From contig CALCEL010000016.1 in the NCBI GenBank assembly GCA_937900485.1, positions 1 to 52,742 on the forward strand: a DNA stretch of 52,742 nt, written 5' to 3'. Position numbers and translations under genes: made by a program. Of the stretch, positions 18,051-27,689 are shown piece by piece. Within the stretch, counting starts at the first letter, position 1, and the number at the start of each line of letters is the position of its first letter. The DNA comes from an uncultured Prevotellaceae bacterium. Its GTDB lineage: Bacteria > Bacteroidota > Bacteroidia > Bacteroidales > Bacteroidaceae. The notes under the pieces were generated by a model, which was not told the origin of the DNA, ran no database searches, and saw nothing but the letters and a program-made list of their open reading frames with translations.

Positions 18051-20645
18051 ATGGCAGAAGATTTTGACAGAATTATTAAAGTCGACATCAACGAGACCAT
18101 GAAACAGTCATACATTGACTATTCAATGTCAGTGATTGTCTCACGAGCTCTCCCTGATGTTCGTGATGGATTTAAGCCGGTCCATCGACGCATACTTTTC
18201 AGTATGGGCGAAAGTGGCATGACATCAAACAATCCAACTCGTAAATGTGCGCGTATCGTGGGTGATGTGCTTGGTCATCTTCACCCTCATGGTGACTCTT
18301 CAGTATATCTTGCGCTAGCTCGTATGGCACAGCCTTGGGCTATGCGTTATACTCTAGTTGACGGTCAAGGTAACTTCGGTTCCGTGGATGGTGACGGTCC
18401 TGCCGCCATGCGTTACACAGAGGCCAGACTAAGCAAGACAGGTGAGCTCATGCTCATGGACATAGAGAAAGAGACTGTCGACATGGCTCCTAACTTTGAT
18501 GACTCTATGTACGAGCCGACAGTGCTGCCTACGAGAATACCTAACTTCCTTGTAAACGGCGCCACAGGTATCGCCGTGGGTATGGCAACCAATGTGCCCA
18601 CACATAACCTCGGTGAGGTGATTGACGGATGCGTGGCATACATCGACAATCCGGAGATGACAAGCCTCGAACTGATGAAGTACATCAAAGCACCGGACTT
18701 CCCTACTGGCGGTATAATATGTGGAATAGATGGTGTCAAAGACGCCTATGAGACTGGTAGAGGACGCATCGTCGTGAGAAGTAAGACGGAGATTGAGACT
18801 GAGGAAGGACATGATAAAATCATCGTGACTGAGATTCCTTATAACGTGAACAAGTCTGAGCTGATCAAGAAGATTGCAGACTTGGTCACTGAGAAGAAGG
18901 TCACAGGAATAAGCAACGTGAACGACGAGTCTGACCGTGATGGAATGCGTATTGTCATCGACATTAAGCGAGACGCAAACGCTAACGTTGTGCTCAATAA
19001 GCTGTTTAAGATGACTGAGCTTCAGTCAAGCTTCTCTGTCAACTGTATCGCCATTGTGGACAAGAGACCTAAGCTGCTGACTCTCGAAGACTGTATCAAG
19101 CACTTCGTGAACCACCGACATGACGTTGTTATCAGAAGAACAAGATATGACAAGCGTAAGGCTGAGGAGCGAGTTCATCTGCTCGAGGCTCTGATCGTGG
19201 CAAGCGACAATATTGATGAGGTGGTGCATATCATCCGATCATCCAAGGAGCCAAGCGAGGCAATCAGTCGTCTCATGAAGAGATTCTCCTTCGACGAGGT
19301 GCAAGCGAAGTTCGTAGTCGAGATGCGACTCAGACAGCTTACCGGACTCCAGCAGGAGGCTCTTCATAAGGAGTATGATGAGCTGATGGCTAAGATTAAG
19401 TATCTGCAGCAGATCCTCGAAGACCCTGAGTTGTGTAAGAAGGTGATGAAAGATGAGTTGATCGAGGTGAAGGAAAAGTACAGCGACGGACGCTGCACAG
19501 AGATTGACTACACAGCGTCAGAGAACTTCAATCCTGAGGACTTCTATCCTAACGAGCCTGTGGTGATCACAGTGTCTCACCTCGGATATATCAAGAGGAC
19601 ACCTCTGTCTGAGTTTAACACTCAGAAACGAGGAGGCGTCGGCAGCAAGGGAAGCAGCGCACGACAGTCTGACTTCATAGAGAACATCTACCCTGCTATG
19701 ACACATAACACGATGATGTTCTTCACGAGAAAGGGACGATGCTTCTGGATGAAGGTTTATGATATTCCTGAGGGCGACAAGACATTCAAGGGAAGAGCTA
19801 TACAGAACCTTCTGAATATTGACTCAGATGATAAGATAACAGCGTTTATATGTGTGGAAAACCTCAACGATGAGGAGTTCGTCAAGTCACATAATCTCGT
19901 GTTCTGTACTAAACAAGCAGTAATTAAGAAGACTGCGTTCGAGAACTACTCTCACCCACGCTCAAACGGTTTGATAGCCATCAATCTTAATGAGGGTGAC
20001 GAGGTTGTTGACGTTCTTCTCACTAATGGTAACGAGGAGATTCTCATAGCCAACAGAAATGGTAGGGCAATACGCTTCAACGAGTCTACAGTCCGTACTA
20101 TGGGACGTACCGCCACAGGTGTGCACGCCATGCGTCTTGACGAGGATGGCGAGGATGAGGTCGTTGGTATGATCAGTCTCGCTAAGCCTGACGGTTACGT
20201 GGAGAAGGAGGACGATGACGAGGAGGATGTTGAGGACACAACAATGCCTACTATATTGGTACTCTCTGAGAAGGGTGTCGGAAAACGTTCCGCTATCAAC
20301 GCTTATCGTATCACAAACCGTAATGGAAAGGGTGTCAAGACTATTAACATCACGGACAAGACAGGTAAACTGGTGGCATTCAAGAAGGTCACACTTGAGA
20401 ATGACATCATGATTATCAATAAGAGCGGTGTGACAATACGTCTTGCCGTCAGCGACATCAAGAAGAGCGGACGTCTGACTCAGGGTGTGAAACTCATTGA
20501 CATTACGAAGAGAAATGACGTTATCTCAAGTGTTTGTGTGGTTGAGCACATCGACCCGAGTGAACTCGACGACGAGGATGCTGACAATGAGAATGCCTCA
20601 GATGTTTTCAATGCGGAGAACGACGCTCATAAGACGGACGAATAA
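18051..20645 (+). CDS. gyrA: DNA gyrase subunit A
   Basis: Breakage-reunion subunit of DNA gyrase. The catalytic tyrosine is Y122 in AAMRYTEARL; the quinolone region GDVLGHLHPHGDSSVYLALARM precedes it, with Ser and Tyr at the usual resistance positions rather than obvious resistance residues. The GyrA box is present as NTQKRGGVGSKG, which separates it from ParC. The six-bladed C-terminal domain follows, and the protein ends with an acidic tail (ELDDEDADNENASD). Full length, 864 residues. Confidence 0.97.
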   Translation: MAEDFDRIIKVDINETMKQSYIDYSMSVIVSRALPDVRDGFKPVHRRILFSMGESGMTSNNPTRKCARIVGDVLGHLHPHGDSSVYLALARMAQPWAMRYTLVDGQGNFGSVDGDGPAAMRYTEARLSKTGELMLMDIEKETVDMAPNFDDSMYEPTVLPTRIPNFLVNGATGIAVGMATNVPTHNLGEVIDGCVAYIDNPEMTSLELMKYIKAPDFPTGGIICGIDGVKDAYETGRGRIVVRSKTEIETEEGHDKIIVTEIPYNVNKSELIKKIADLVTEKKVTGISNVNDESDRDGMRIVIDIKRDANANVVLNKLFKMTELQSSFSVNCIAIVDKRPKLLTLEDCIKHFVNHRHDVVIRRTRYDKRKAEERVHLLEALIVASDNIDEVVHIIRSSKEPSEAISRLMKRFSFDEVQAKFVVEMRLRQLTGLQQEALHKEYDELMAKIKYLQQILEDPELCKKVMKDELIEVKEKYSDGRCTEIDYTASENFNPEDFYPNEPVVITVSHLGYIKRTPLSEFNTQKRGGVGSKGSSARQSDFIENIYPAMTHNTMMFFTRKGRCFWMKVYDIPEGDKTFKGRAIQNLLNIDSDDKITAFICVENLNDEEFVKSHNLVFCTKQAVIKKTAFENYSHPRSNGLIAINLNEGDEVVDVLLTNGNEEILIANRNGRAIRFNESTVRTMGRTATGVHAMRLDEDGEDEVVGMISLAKPDGYVEKEDDDEEDVEDTTMPTILVLSEKGVGKRSAINAYRITNRNGKGVKTINITDKTGKLVAFKKVTLENDIMIINKSGVTIRLAVSDIKKSGRLTQGVKLIDITKRNDVISSVCVVEHIDPSELDDEDADNENASDVFNAENDAHKTDE

Positions 20646-20652
20646 TCGTAAC

Positions 20653-20660
20653 TAACTTTG
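20653..20660 (+). promoter_or_regulatory. -7 promoter element before the TPR gene
   Basis: TAACTTTG matches TAnnTTTG. Transcription would start at about 20666, so the next hairpin would form in the 5' leader. Confidence 0.5.
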
Positions 20661-20662
20661 TG

Positions 20663-20696
20663 TCTGAGTGACCTTCACTATGTCTGGTCACTCAGA
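20663..20696 (+). promoter_or_regulatory. Hairpin in the leader of the TPR gene
   Basis: TCTGAGTGACC (20663-20673) pairs perfectly with GGTCACTCAGA (20686-20696). No T run follows, so it is not a normal terminator. It could protect the message or act as a weak gyrA terminator. Confidence 0.45.
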
Positions 20697-20727
20697 ACAT
20701 GAAATAAATTTGAAATCAATAAAAAAT

Positions 20728-22008
20728 ATGATTATGGGAAAAATTCAATTGCTATCCACTGCCCTATTGATGTTTGCTCTTACAGCGAACGCTCAGGACA
20801 AGAATGCAGCTAAGGCTGAGAAGGAAGCTGCAAAGGAGGCTCAGTCAGTCTTGAAGAAAGCAAAGCAGAACTACGAGATGTCTATCCCAAATGCTCAGTA
20901 TGGCAGAAAGGAAACAAACTTTGAGAAGCTGGACGGAGCTAAGAATCTTATAGATCAAGCGCTGAACAACAAATATACATCTAACGATCCTAATACATAT
21001 AAGGTAGCGACAGACATATATTTCGAGTACTTCAAGAAGAATGAGGAGGCTGCTAAGACTGATGAGTCATTGATGCCACAGTTCATAAGTGACGCAGAGA
21101 AGGTTGTCGACTATGCAATCAAGTATGACTCTCTCGTCCAACTCGACCCGAAAAAGAAGGATGCGGAGAAAACTTTCGTTAATGAGCAGTACAGAAATAT
21201 TGCGACCAACCCTCTGTTGCAGTGCCTCCAGGCTTCACAGAACTACTCTAACGGAGAGACTCAGGAGGATTTCAAGAAGGGATATAATCTCAGCACAAAG
21301 GTGGTGAACGCCTTCACAAAGTCTCACCTCTTCTCTACATTTAAGAATGACAATCTTGAGGACTGGATTTTGTACTCTAAGACATTCCGCGCTCAGTCAC
21401 TCGCATCTATTGAAAACGCCAAACCTGCTGACGTGGAGGAGGCTTACAAGCAGCTTTACGGTACTAAGTATGAGTCTGTGGCTTTCAGCTCACTGATCAA
21501 TTACTATCAGGAAAGAGATAAGGCTAAATACATGGACATCCTCAAGTACGCATATGAGAACGCTAAGGATGAGAATGCGGCGTCTTTCTCTTTCATGTAC
21601 ATGCAGAGTCTATATCAGAATGACAAGAAAGATGAGTGTGAGAAGGTTATCGACATCTTGGTGAAGAAATACCCAGACAATGACAACACCCTCAACGCAT
21701 ATCTGATGAAGGGACAGATCATGTTCGAGAAGAAGAAGTTTGACGAGGCAGAGAAGTACTTCGAGGAGGTTGCGCAGAAATATCCTAAGGAGGAGGCTGC
21801 CATCACCATGCCTGCTAAGTGCGCTTGGATGAAAGCACAGAACTCTGCATTGAAGGCAGACAGAGAGCACGCTATTAAATTGTTTAAGGATCTTGAGGCT
21901 AAGTACCCTGACAATCCAGACCTCTGGGGCGAGCCTTTGTACATACTTTATAATAATAATAATCAGTTGCAGTTGCGTGATAAGTACAAGAAATATTATA
22001 AAGGATAA
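20728..22008 (+). CDS. Secreted tetratricopeptide-repeat protein
   Basis: About 426 residues from the ATG at 20728, with a signal peptide ending LTANAQ. The first 40 mature residues are rich in Lys, Ala and Glu (KNAAKAEKEAAKEAQSVLKK). The C-terminal half has TPR-like helices, for example NAYLMKGQIMFEKKKFDEAE followed by YFEEVAQKYPKE. TPR proteins scaffold protein complexes; this one is likely periplasmic. A longer frame from 20668 would run through the leader hairpin and put polar residues before the signal. A related TPR gene follows after a hairpin. Specific role unknown. Confidence 0.8.
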   Translation: MIMGKIQLLSTALLMFALTANAQDKNAAKAEKEAAKEAQSVLKKAKQNYEMSIPNAQYGRKETNFEKLDGAKNLIDQALNNKYTSNDPNTYKVATDIYFEYFKKNEEAAKTDESLMPQFISDAEKVVDYAIKYDSLVQLDPKKKDAEKTFVNEQYRNIATNPLLQCLQASQNYSNGETQEDFKKGYNLSTKVVNAFTKSHLFSTFKNDNLEDWILYSKTFRAQSLASIENAKPADVEEAYKQLYGTKYESVAFSSLINYYQERDKAKYMDILKYAYENAKDENAASFSFMYMQSLYQNDKKDECEKVIDILVKKYPDNDNTLNAYLMKGQIMFEKKKFDEAEKYFEEVAQKYPKEEAAITMPAKCAWMKAQNSALKADREHAIKLFKDLEAKYPDNPDLWGEPLYILYNNNNQLQLRDKYKKYYKG

Positions 22009-22019
22009 TAATTAAAATC

Positions 22020-22061
22020 GGATATGGAGTCTGTGTCATACCACAGACTCTGTATCCTTTT
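22020..22061 (+). terminator. Terminator-like hairpin between the two TPR genes
   Basis: GGATA-TG-GAGTCTGTG (22020-22035) pairs with CACAGACTC-TG-TATCC (22042-22057) with a 2-base internal bulge on each side, and is followed by TTTTGTG. It lies 9 bases before the next ATG, so it may terminate the first transcript or attenuate the second. Confidence 0.7.
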
Positions 22062-22069
22062 GTGTTAAA

Positions 22070-23323
22070 ATGAAAAAGATTCTCTTCATATTATTTTTAT
22101 TAGGTTCACAGATTGTTTACGGACAGGGAAAGGCAGACAATAAAGCTCAGGAAATATATAAGAAATCCGCGGTGATAAAGACGGTGAAAGCTTATATGAA
22201 AGCTGAGAATTATAACGGAGTCTTGACCGAGATAGAGAATACGTTCAAGAAGTATGAGACAACAAAGGATGATGCGGAATATTACAGTTATCTCGTACGA
22301 GCAAATGAACAGTTGGCGCTTCAGGAGAACAAGAAGATGTATCTCGAGACAAAACCAGATACAGTGAAGTATTTCACATACTTATATAATATGTATCGTC
22401 TCGCTCTTGTGTGTGACTCCATAGAGCAAATCACAGATTTAGATGGCAAGCAAGTATTCAAATACCGATATGACAACGCCAATATCCTACTGAGATACAG
22501 GCAGAATCTGAAAGTGGCCACCAATTTCTTTTACAGGAAAAGGGACTACGCTAAAGCATATCAGTATGTGGATATGTACTGTACCACAAAGAAGGCGCCT
22601 CTGTTTTATAACAAGAAAAACGAGTTTGTCTTGCCAGAGGAGAACGACAACACCGCAATGTCAGTTCTTGCTGCCCTCTCCGCATTCGGATCTGAGAACA
22701 ACGAGGGTGTAGTGAAATACCTCGACGATGCACTGGAAGACAAGAGCACACACTTCAAAATCCTCGAACTCGGATGCAAGTCCTATTTCGCACTTAATGA
22801 TACGGCTAACGCTGTCGAGAGACTGAAAGACGGATTCAACAGGAATCCTGGTCAGGAGTACTTCTTCATGTCACTTGTGAAATATTATAATGACTCGAAC
22901 AGACATGAAGATTGTCTCGAACTGTCCAAGAAAATGGTGGAACAGTTTCCGAACGATAGAAATTACTGGTTTATAAAAGCCAAGGAAGAAGAGATTCTCG
23001 GAAAGAATCAGGACGCCATCAAATCGTACGAGACAGCTATAAGTAAAAAGAATGATGATGCGGAGTCTTTCTCATCAATAGGAATGATCTATAGTGAGAT
23101 GGCCCACGAATTATATAAGAATAACACGCTGTCGGTAACAAATCCAGGCTATAAGGAATTCAAGACAAAACTTCGCGGGCTGTATTCAAAGGCAAAAGAT
23201 GCCTACGAGAGTTCCAAAAAGTACGCACCGAATGTTAAGACACTATGGTATGATGGTTTACGTAATGCATATTTCAGACTTAACATGGGTAAAGAACTGA
23301 AAGAATTAGAAAAAATCAAATAA
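22070..23323 (+). CDS. Secreted TPR protein
   Basis: 417 residues with a signal peptide (MKKILFILFLLGSQIVYGQ). Helical repeats run through the protein. A clear TPR-like pair lies near residues 275-340: DCLELSKKMVEQFPNDRNYW then KAKEEEILGKNQDAIKSYET. Probably periplasmic scaffold or assembly factor. It heads a tightly spaced operon: the AMP ligase/acyltransferase gene starts 2 bases after its stop. Confidence 0.78.
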   Translation: MKKILFILFLLGSQIVYGQGKADNKAQEIYKKSAVIKTVKAYMKAENYNGVLTEIENTFKKYETTKDDAEYYSYLVRANEQLALQENKKMYLETKPDTVKYFTYLYNMYRLALVCDSIEQITDLDGKQVFKYRYDNANILLRYRQNLKVATNFFYRKRDYAKAYQYVDMYCTTKKAPLFYNKKNEFVLPEENDNTAMSVLAALSAFGSENNEGVVKYLDDALEDKSTHFKILELGCKSYFALNDTANAVERLKDGFNRNPGQEYFFMSLVKYYNDSNRHEDCLELSKKMVEQFPNDRNYWFIKAKEEEILGKNQDAIKSYETAISKKNDDAESFSSIGMIYSEMAHELYKNNTLSVTNPGYKEFKTKLRGLYSKAKDAYESSKKYAPNVKTLWYDGLRNAYFRLNMGKELKELEKIK

Positions 23324-23325
23324 GT

Positions 23326-25800
23326 ATGATTAAAGATTTCAAGAAGACGGCTATCATAGCTGGTGATAAGAAAATCAGCTACAAGGAAATGCTGCAGAGA
23401 ATCACTCATTTCGCAAAATTCTGTCCAAGGGAGAGAAAGGCGAAGACAGTGATTTTCAGTGAGAACCGTGAGGGATGGATTTACTCCTTATTTGCAATAT
23501 GGAACAATCGTGGTATCGCAGTTCCAGTGGATGCGTCCAGTACGGTGTCTGACTTGGAGTATATACTTAATGATAATAAACCTGACTGTATATGGACGTC
23601 AAGGCAGAAGCAGGACACTGTGATGGCGGCAGTGAAGAATACAGGTCTGGACATCCCATTACAGATTATAGACAATCATGAGAATGAGTCCATAGACTGC
23701 GGTGTGGCAGATATACAATACGAGGAGGAGGACACGGCTCTGATTATCTATACATCCGGCACGACAGGTAACCCGAAAGGTGTCATGCTGTCATTCCGAA
23801 ATCTTATCGCCAACATACGTTCCGTGGCAGATGATGTGCCTATCTACAATTCAGAGCGAAGAGCGTTAGTGCTTCTGCCTTTACATCATGTGCTTCCTCT
23901 CATGGGTTCAGTTATTGCACCTATCACTAGAGGTGGAGGCGTGGCAATCTGTCCGTCACTTTCTGCCGCTGACATTATGAGTACACTACAAAACGGTAAG
24001 GTTGGTATTATAATAGGTGTACCGAGACTGTGGCAGACTCTGTATGGTGCAATGAAGAAAAAGATTGACTCTAACATCATCACACGTGGACTGTTCAACA
24101 TATGTGCGAAGGCAAACAGCCGCACTCTCTCCAGATTTGTATTTAAGTCTGTGAGAACGAAGATGGGAGGTCACATCACATACTGCGTCAGTGGTGGTGC
24201 TCCGTTGGAGAGTGAAGTAGCTAAAGGACTGAAGACACTTGGACTCGACGTCCTCGACGGCTACGGAATGACAGAGACAGCGCCAATGATATCATTCACA
24301 CGACCAGACGACATCTTACCTGGTTCCGTGGGAAAACCGATGCCATCCGTACAGACTAAAATATTAGAGACAGGTGAGCTGTGTGCCAAGGGACCTAATG
24401 TTATGCAAGGCTACTATAATCTTCCAGAGGCAACGGCTGCGGTTCTCGACAGTGACGGTTGGATACATACCGGCGACCTTGCTCGTTTCGACGACAAAGG
24501 TCACCTGTTTATCACAGGAAGGACGAAGGAAATCATTGTCTTGTCAAATGGTAAAAATGTCAACCCTTCAGACATCGAGTATCATCTCGAGAAATATGAC
24601 GATATAGTAAAAGAAGTGGCAGTCGTTCAAGACGGTGACATGCTTCGCGCCATCATCGTGCCTCAGGCTTCATGGATAGCGGGAAAGACCGATGAAGAGG
24701 CTGAGGAGGCATTGAAGAATGAAGTACTTCAGGATTACAACAAGACAGTGGCTCAGTATAAGAAAGTCATGGGAGTCTTTGTGTACAGAGGCGACCTTCC
24801 GAGAACCAAACTCGACAAGCTGCAGCGTTATAAGCTTAACGCCATTCTCGCCTCAGGTGAACGCAAAGAAAAGAAGACATACTTCGTGGAGCCAACCTTT
24901 GAGGAGTACAGAATCATCAAAGACTATATATCCAAAGAGAAGAAATGCGATGTTAAGCCAACAGACAACCTGGAGACGGACCTCGTGTTCGACTCGCTTG
25001 ACCGTGTCGGCTTACAGGCTTTCATTGAGAACACGTTCGGACTGAGTATCAACGCCGACTCTCTCACTTCATACAAGTCAGTGGCGGAGATAGCGGGACA
25101 CGTGGCTAAGCATAAGACAAGACAAGAAGTTGAGAGAATGGACTGGCAGGAATTGCTGAAATCAACCAGTGGAGAAAAGAATCTTCCGAATTTCTGGTTC
25201 ACTGGCCATGTGATTGCAAAAGTCTCTAAATGGTTCTGGACATTCTATCTGAAGATGGAGATTAAGGGGATAGAGAATCTGCCTAAAGACAGACAGTTCA
25301 TCCTCGCTCCAAACCATCAGAGTTATATGGATGGTGTGTTGGTGATTGCCGACATGCCAAGTAAGATACTTGACAACACATACTTCTACGTTAAGGAAGA
25401 CCATGTGAGAAACCCTTTGCTCAAATTCTTGGCCAATCATCATAACATCATCCTGATGGAGCGAATGAATCTAAAGAACTCGATACTCAAGATGGGTGAC
25501 GTACTCAAACAAAACAAGAACCTCGTGATATTCCCAGAGGGTACGCGAACACGTAACGGTAAGTTAGGCTCTTTCAAGAAAACATTCGCCATACTAAGTA
25601 AGGAACTCAACGTGCCTATCGTGCCTGTAGTGATTAATGGCGCTTACGAGGCAATGCCAAAGGGAAGAAATTTCCCTCTCTCAAAGAAAGTCACCGTGGA
25701 GTATCTCAAGCCGGTGACTCCGAATGACAATGAGACGTATGATGAGTATGCGGAGAGAGTAAGGTCTATTGTCTTATCAAATCTAAACAACAAATCATAA
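23326..25800 (+). CDS. Trifunctional AMP-dependent acyl ligase / ACP / PlsC-type acyltransferase
   Basis: An 824-residue fusion. Residues about 1-520 are an adenylate-forming acyl ligase (YTSGTTGNPKG at 142-152; DGYGMTETAPMIS; GWIHTGDLARFD; TGRTKEIIVLSNGKNV). Residues about 530-605 are an acyl-carrier domain whose phosphopantetheine serine is S557 in FDSLDRV. Residues about 640-820 are a PlsC-type acyltransferase with HX4D (H664 to D669, NHQSYMD) and FPEGTR (736-741). The order suggests that a fatty acid is activated, loaded on the built-in carrier and passed to a lipid acceptor, like a self-contained version of the E. coli Aas idea. No membrane helices are obvious apart from a hydrophobic patch before the acyltransferase. 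It is central to the 22-30 kb operon. Confidence 0.88.
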   Translation: MIKDFKKTAIIAGDKKISYKEMLQRITHFAKFCPRERKAKTVIFSENREGWIYSLFAIWNNRGIAVPVDASSTVSDLEYILNDNKPDCIWTSRQKQDTVMAAVKNTGLDIPLQIIDNHENESIDCGVADIQYEEEDTALIIYTSGTTGNPKGVMLSFRNLIANIRSVADDVPIYNSERRALVLLPLHHVLPLMGSVIAPITRGGGVAICPSLSAADIMSTLQNGKVGIIIGVPRLWQTLYGAMKKKIDSNIITRGLFNICAKANSRTLSRFVFKSVRTKMGGHITYCVSGGAPLESEVAKGLKTLGLDVLDGYGMTETAPMISFTRPDDILPGSVGKPMPSVQTKILETGELCAKGPNVMQGYYNLPEATAAVLDSDGWIHTGDLARFDDKGHLFITGRTKEIIVLSNGKNVNPSDIEYHLEKYDDIVKEVAVVQDGDMLRAIIVPQASWIAGKTDEEAEEALKNEVLQDYNKTVAQYKKVMGVFVYRGDLPRTKLDKLQRYKLNAILASGERKEKKTYFVEPTFEEYRIIKDYISKEKKCDVKPTDNLETDLVFDSLDRVGLQAFIENTFGLSINADSLTSYKSVAEIAGHVAKHKTRQEVERMDWQELLKSTSGEKNLPNFWFTGHVIAKVSKWFWTFYLKMEIKGIENLPKDRQFILAPNHQSYMDGVLVIADMPSKILDNTYFYVKEDHVRNPLLKFLANHHNIILMERMNLKNSILKMGDVLKQNKNLVIFPEGTRTRNGKLGSFKKTFAILSKELNVPIVPVVINGAYEAMPKGRNFPLSKKVTVEYLKPVTPNDNETYDEYAERVRSIVLSNLNNKS

Positions 25801-26799
25801 GTGACTCGAATTGTTTTTCGTATCATTCTGTCTTTAGTGTTGTCACTACATGTAGGTGACATCGCAGGACAAAGCAACTATATGGTCGTCACGTCAAGTG
25901 ACGGCCGTAATGTGTCATTTAGGATGAGTGACATCGACTCAGTATGGTTCTCAGATGATGACAAGTATGATAGTGACGATGACGTACTGAAAATATTAGC
26001 GATAGGTAATAGTTTTACCGAGGACGGCACAGAATATTTATCCAGCATACTGAATAATGCCGGCATTCCTACCGACAAACTGATAGTGTGTCGCTACATA
26101 TTAGGAGGCAGTTCACTGAAAACATGGAGCGATCTGGCGGACAACAACGGAACGGCAAAGACATATGTCATGTTCGGTAGTGATAAACCATACGAATATC
26201 ACCAGAGCTATATTATTCAGGATGTGATGGAATATGACTGGGACATCGTCGTCCTTCAACAGTTGAGCGGGTCATACTATGACCTGACAACGTATGAGCC
26301 ATATCTGTCCAACATGATGTCTTATGTCCGCAGGCACGTGAAAGGTTATCCGAGACTCGCGTGGCAGATGACATGGTCACGTTCGTCATCAGCCGGAGCC
26401 GGGGACATCTACGGACTGACAGGATGGGAGAATAATGTTACAGCCACAAAGTATCTGATGGAGAACTATGGTTTTGACATCTTGATACCGTCAGGCACGG
26501 CAATGCAGAACATGAGACTGACATCTGAGTGTGACTCTGCTGAGTTCACCAGGGATGGACAGCATGCGGGCTACGGTGTGGGACGTTATCTCGTAGCTAT
26601 GACATGGTACGCTTCACTTATTGCCCCATATTTCAACAAAAATATATACGACATTAATTGTCTGTACGAGGTAAAAGATTATGAGAAGAGCTGGTCCACA
26701 AATGAGACTAAGGATGTGGACGAGAATAATCTTCCACTGATAAAAGATTGTGTTAACAAAGCTATATTATCACCTTTCAAATTGAATACGACAAATTAG
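25801..26799 (+). CDS. DUF4886 SGNH-hydrolase-like secreted protein
   Basis: 332 residues. The start is GTG directly after the upstream stop; it is the only start that keeps the signal peptide (MTRIVFRIILSLVLSL...AGQ). A short module SSDGRNVSFRMSDIDSVWF follows, then DUF4886 from about residue 60: LAIGNSFTEDGTEYLSSIL carries the block-I serine (GNS, in place of GDS), WDIVVLQQLSG is block III-like, and RDGQHAGYGVGRYLVA carries the Asp-x-x-His pair. SGNH enzymes are esterases or deacetylases, so removal or transfer of an acyl group on an envelope glycan is a reasonable guess. Zero-gap spacing to both neighbours. Confidence 0.8.
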   Translation: MTRIVFRIILSLVLSLHVGDIAGQSNYMVVTSSDGRNVSFRMSDIDSVWFSDDDKYDSDDDVLKILAIGNSFTEDGTEYLSSILNNAGIPTDKLIVCRYILGGSSLKTWSDLADNNGTAKTYVMFGSDKPYEYHQSYIIQDVMEYDWDIVVLQQLSGSYYDLTTYEPYLSNMMSYVRRHVKGYPRLAWQMTWSRSSSAGAGDIYGLTGWENNVTATKYLMENYGFDILIPSGTAMQNMRLTSECDSAEFTRDGQHAGYGVGRYLVAMTWYASLIAPYFNKNIYDINCLYEVKDYEKSWSTNETKDVDENNLPLIKDCVNKAILSPFKLNTTN

Positions 26800-27684
26800 A
26801 TGAAAAAAATTTTACTGACATTTCTCACCCTATCAACATTTGTTCTTGGTCTGAACGCTCAGGAATTCCTTAATATTTACTCTGATGGAAAAGTGTCCAC
26901 TTACAATATGAGTGATATTGATTCTCTCACCTTCGGTTCTGAGAACCGAGATGAGGTTCTCGTACGCGAGATGATCTCATACGAGAGTTTCATTAACGAC
27001 ATAAAAAATGTACTGTCTGACTCGTCCACCGTATATAACGACTTCTCGCTGTGCGACAACGACAGCAATGTGAGAGCCATAGCCTTACAAACCGGACAAG
27101 AGATGATTACCACAGGAGCCGGCGCTGACAAGACGAGAATAACAGACGGAAAGATATGTAATGACGAGAATTATTACTTATATGTTGACGGCGATTCCGC
27201 CATCAAATATATAGGTATGACCATCTCATACTCAAAAATACATGACTACACACAGTCTAACAGCAATGACATACAACCTTGCGTCATGATGTTCGCCAAG
27301 AAGGATGGCACATGGGCAAACCTCCTTCATCTTCTTTTCTACAGAGACAATGTAGCCATCAACACAAGGGAGGGAGATGGTTTCCTCTGGAACACCAAAA
27401 CGATTAAGGGAGTGATGACTTACGACAAGATGAGTCTCGACTCCGCCTACACTGTGTCAGCATATATAGTGGATAACGTCATGTATGTCAGGAAGCCAGA
27501 CAACACTGTCGTGGTTTTCCAGAATGACTATTTCAGAGATGTCTTCCCTATTATGATATGGCAAGTGTACAACCAGCCACAATACAACCATCGGGGATAT
27601 ATCCATGAGATATTCGCCGGCGCTAAGCCGAACGTTGAAAATGTGTACAGAGCGAAGAACAGGCTGAATGAACTGATGAAGTGA
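26800..27684 (+). CDS. Secreted protein of unknown function with 'SDG...MSDIDS' N-terminal module
   Basis: 294 residues with a signal peptide (MKKILLTFLTLSTFVLGLNAQ). The N-terminal segment LNIYSDGKVSTYNMSDIDSL is clearly related to the one in the preceding DUF4886 protein. The remainder (residues about 60-294) has a Trp/Tyr-rich beta pattern with YDKMSLDSAYTVSAYIVDN and does not bring a family to mind. ATG follows the upstream stop without a gap, so it is translationally coupled. Confidence 0.7.
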   Translation: MKKILLTFLTLSTFVLGLNAQEFLNIYSDGKVSTYNMSDIDSLTFGSENRDEVLVREMISYESFINDIKNVLSDSSTVYNDFSLCDNDSNVRAIALQTGQEMITTGAGADKTRITDGKICNDENYYLYVDGDSAIKYIGMTISYSKIHDYTQSNSNDIQPCVMMFAKKDGTWANLLHLLFYRDNVAINTREGDGFLWNTKTIKGVMTYDKMSLDSAYTVSAYIVDNVMYVRKPDNTVVVFQNDYFRDVFPIMIWQVYNQPQYNHRGYIHEIFAGAKPNVENVYRAKNRLNELMK

Positions 27685-27689
27685 CGTTT

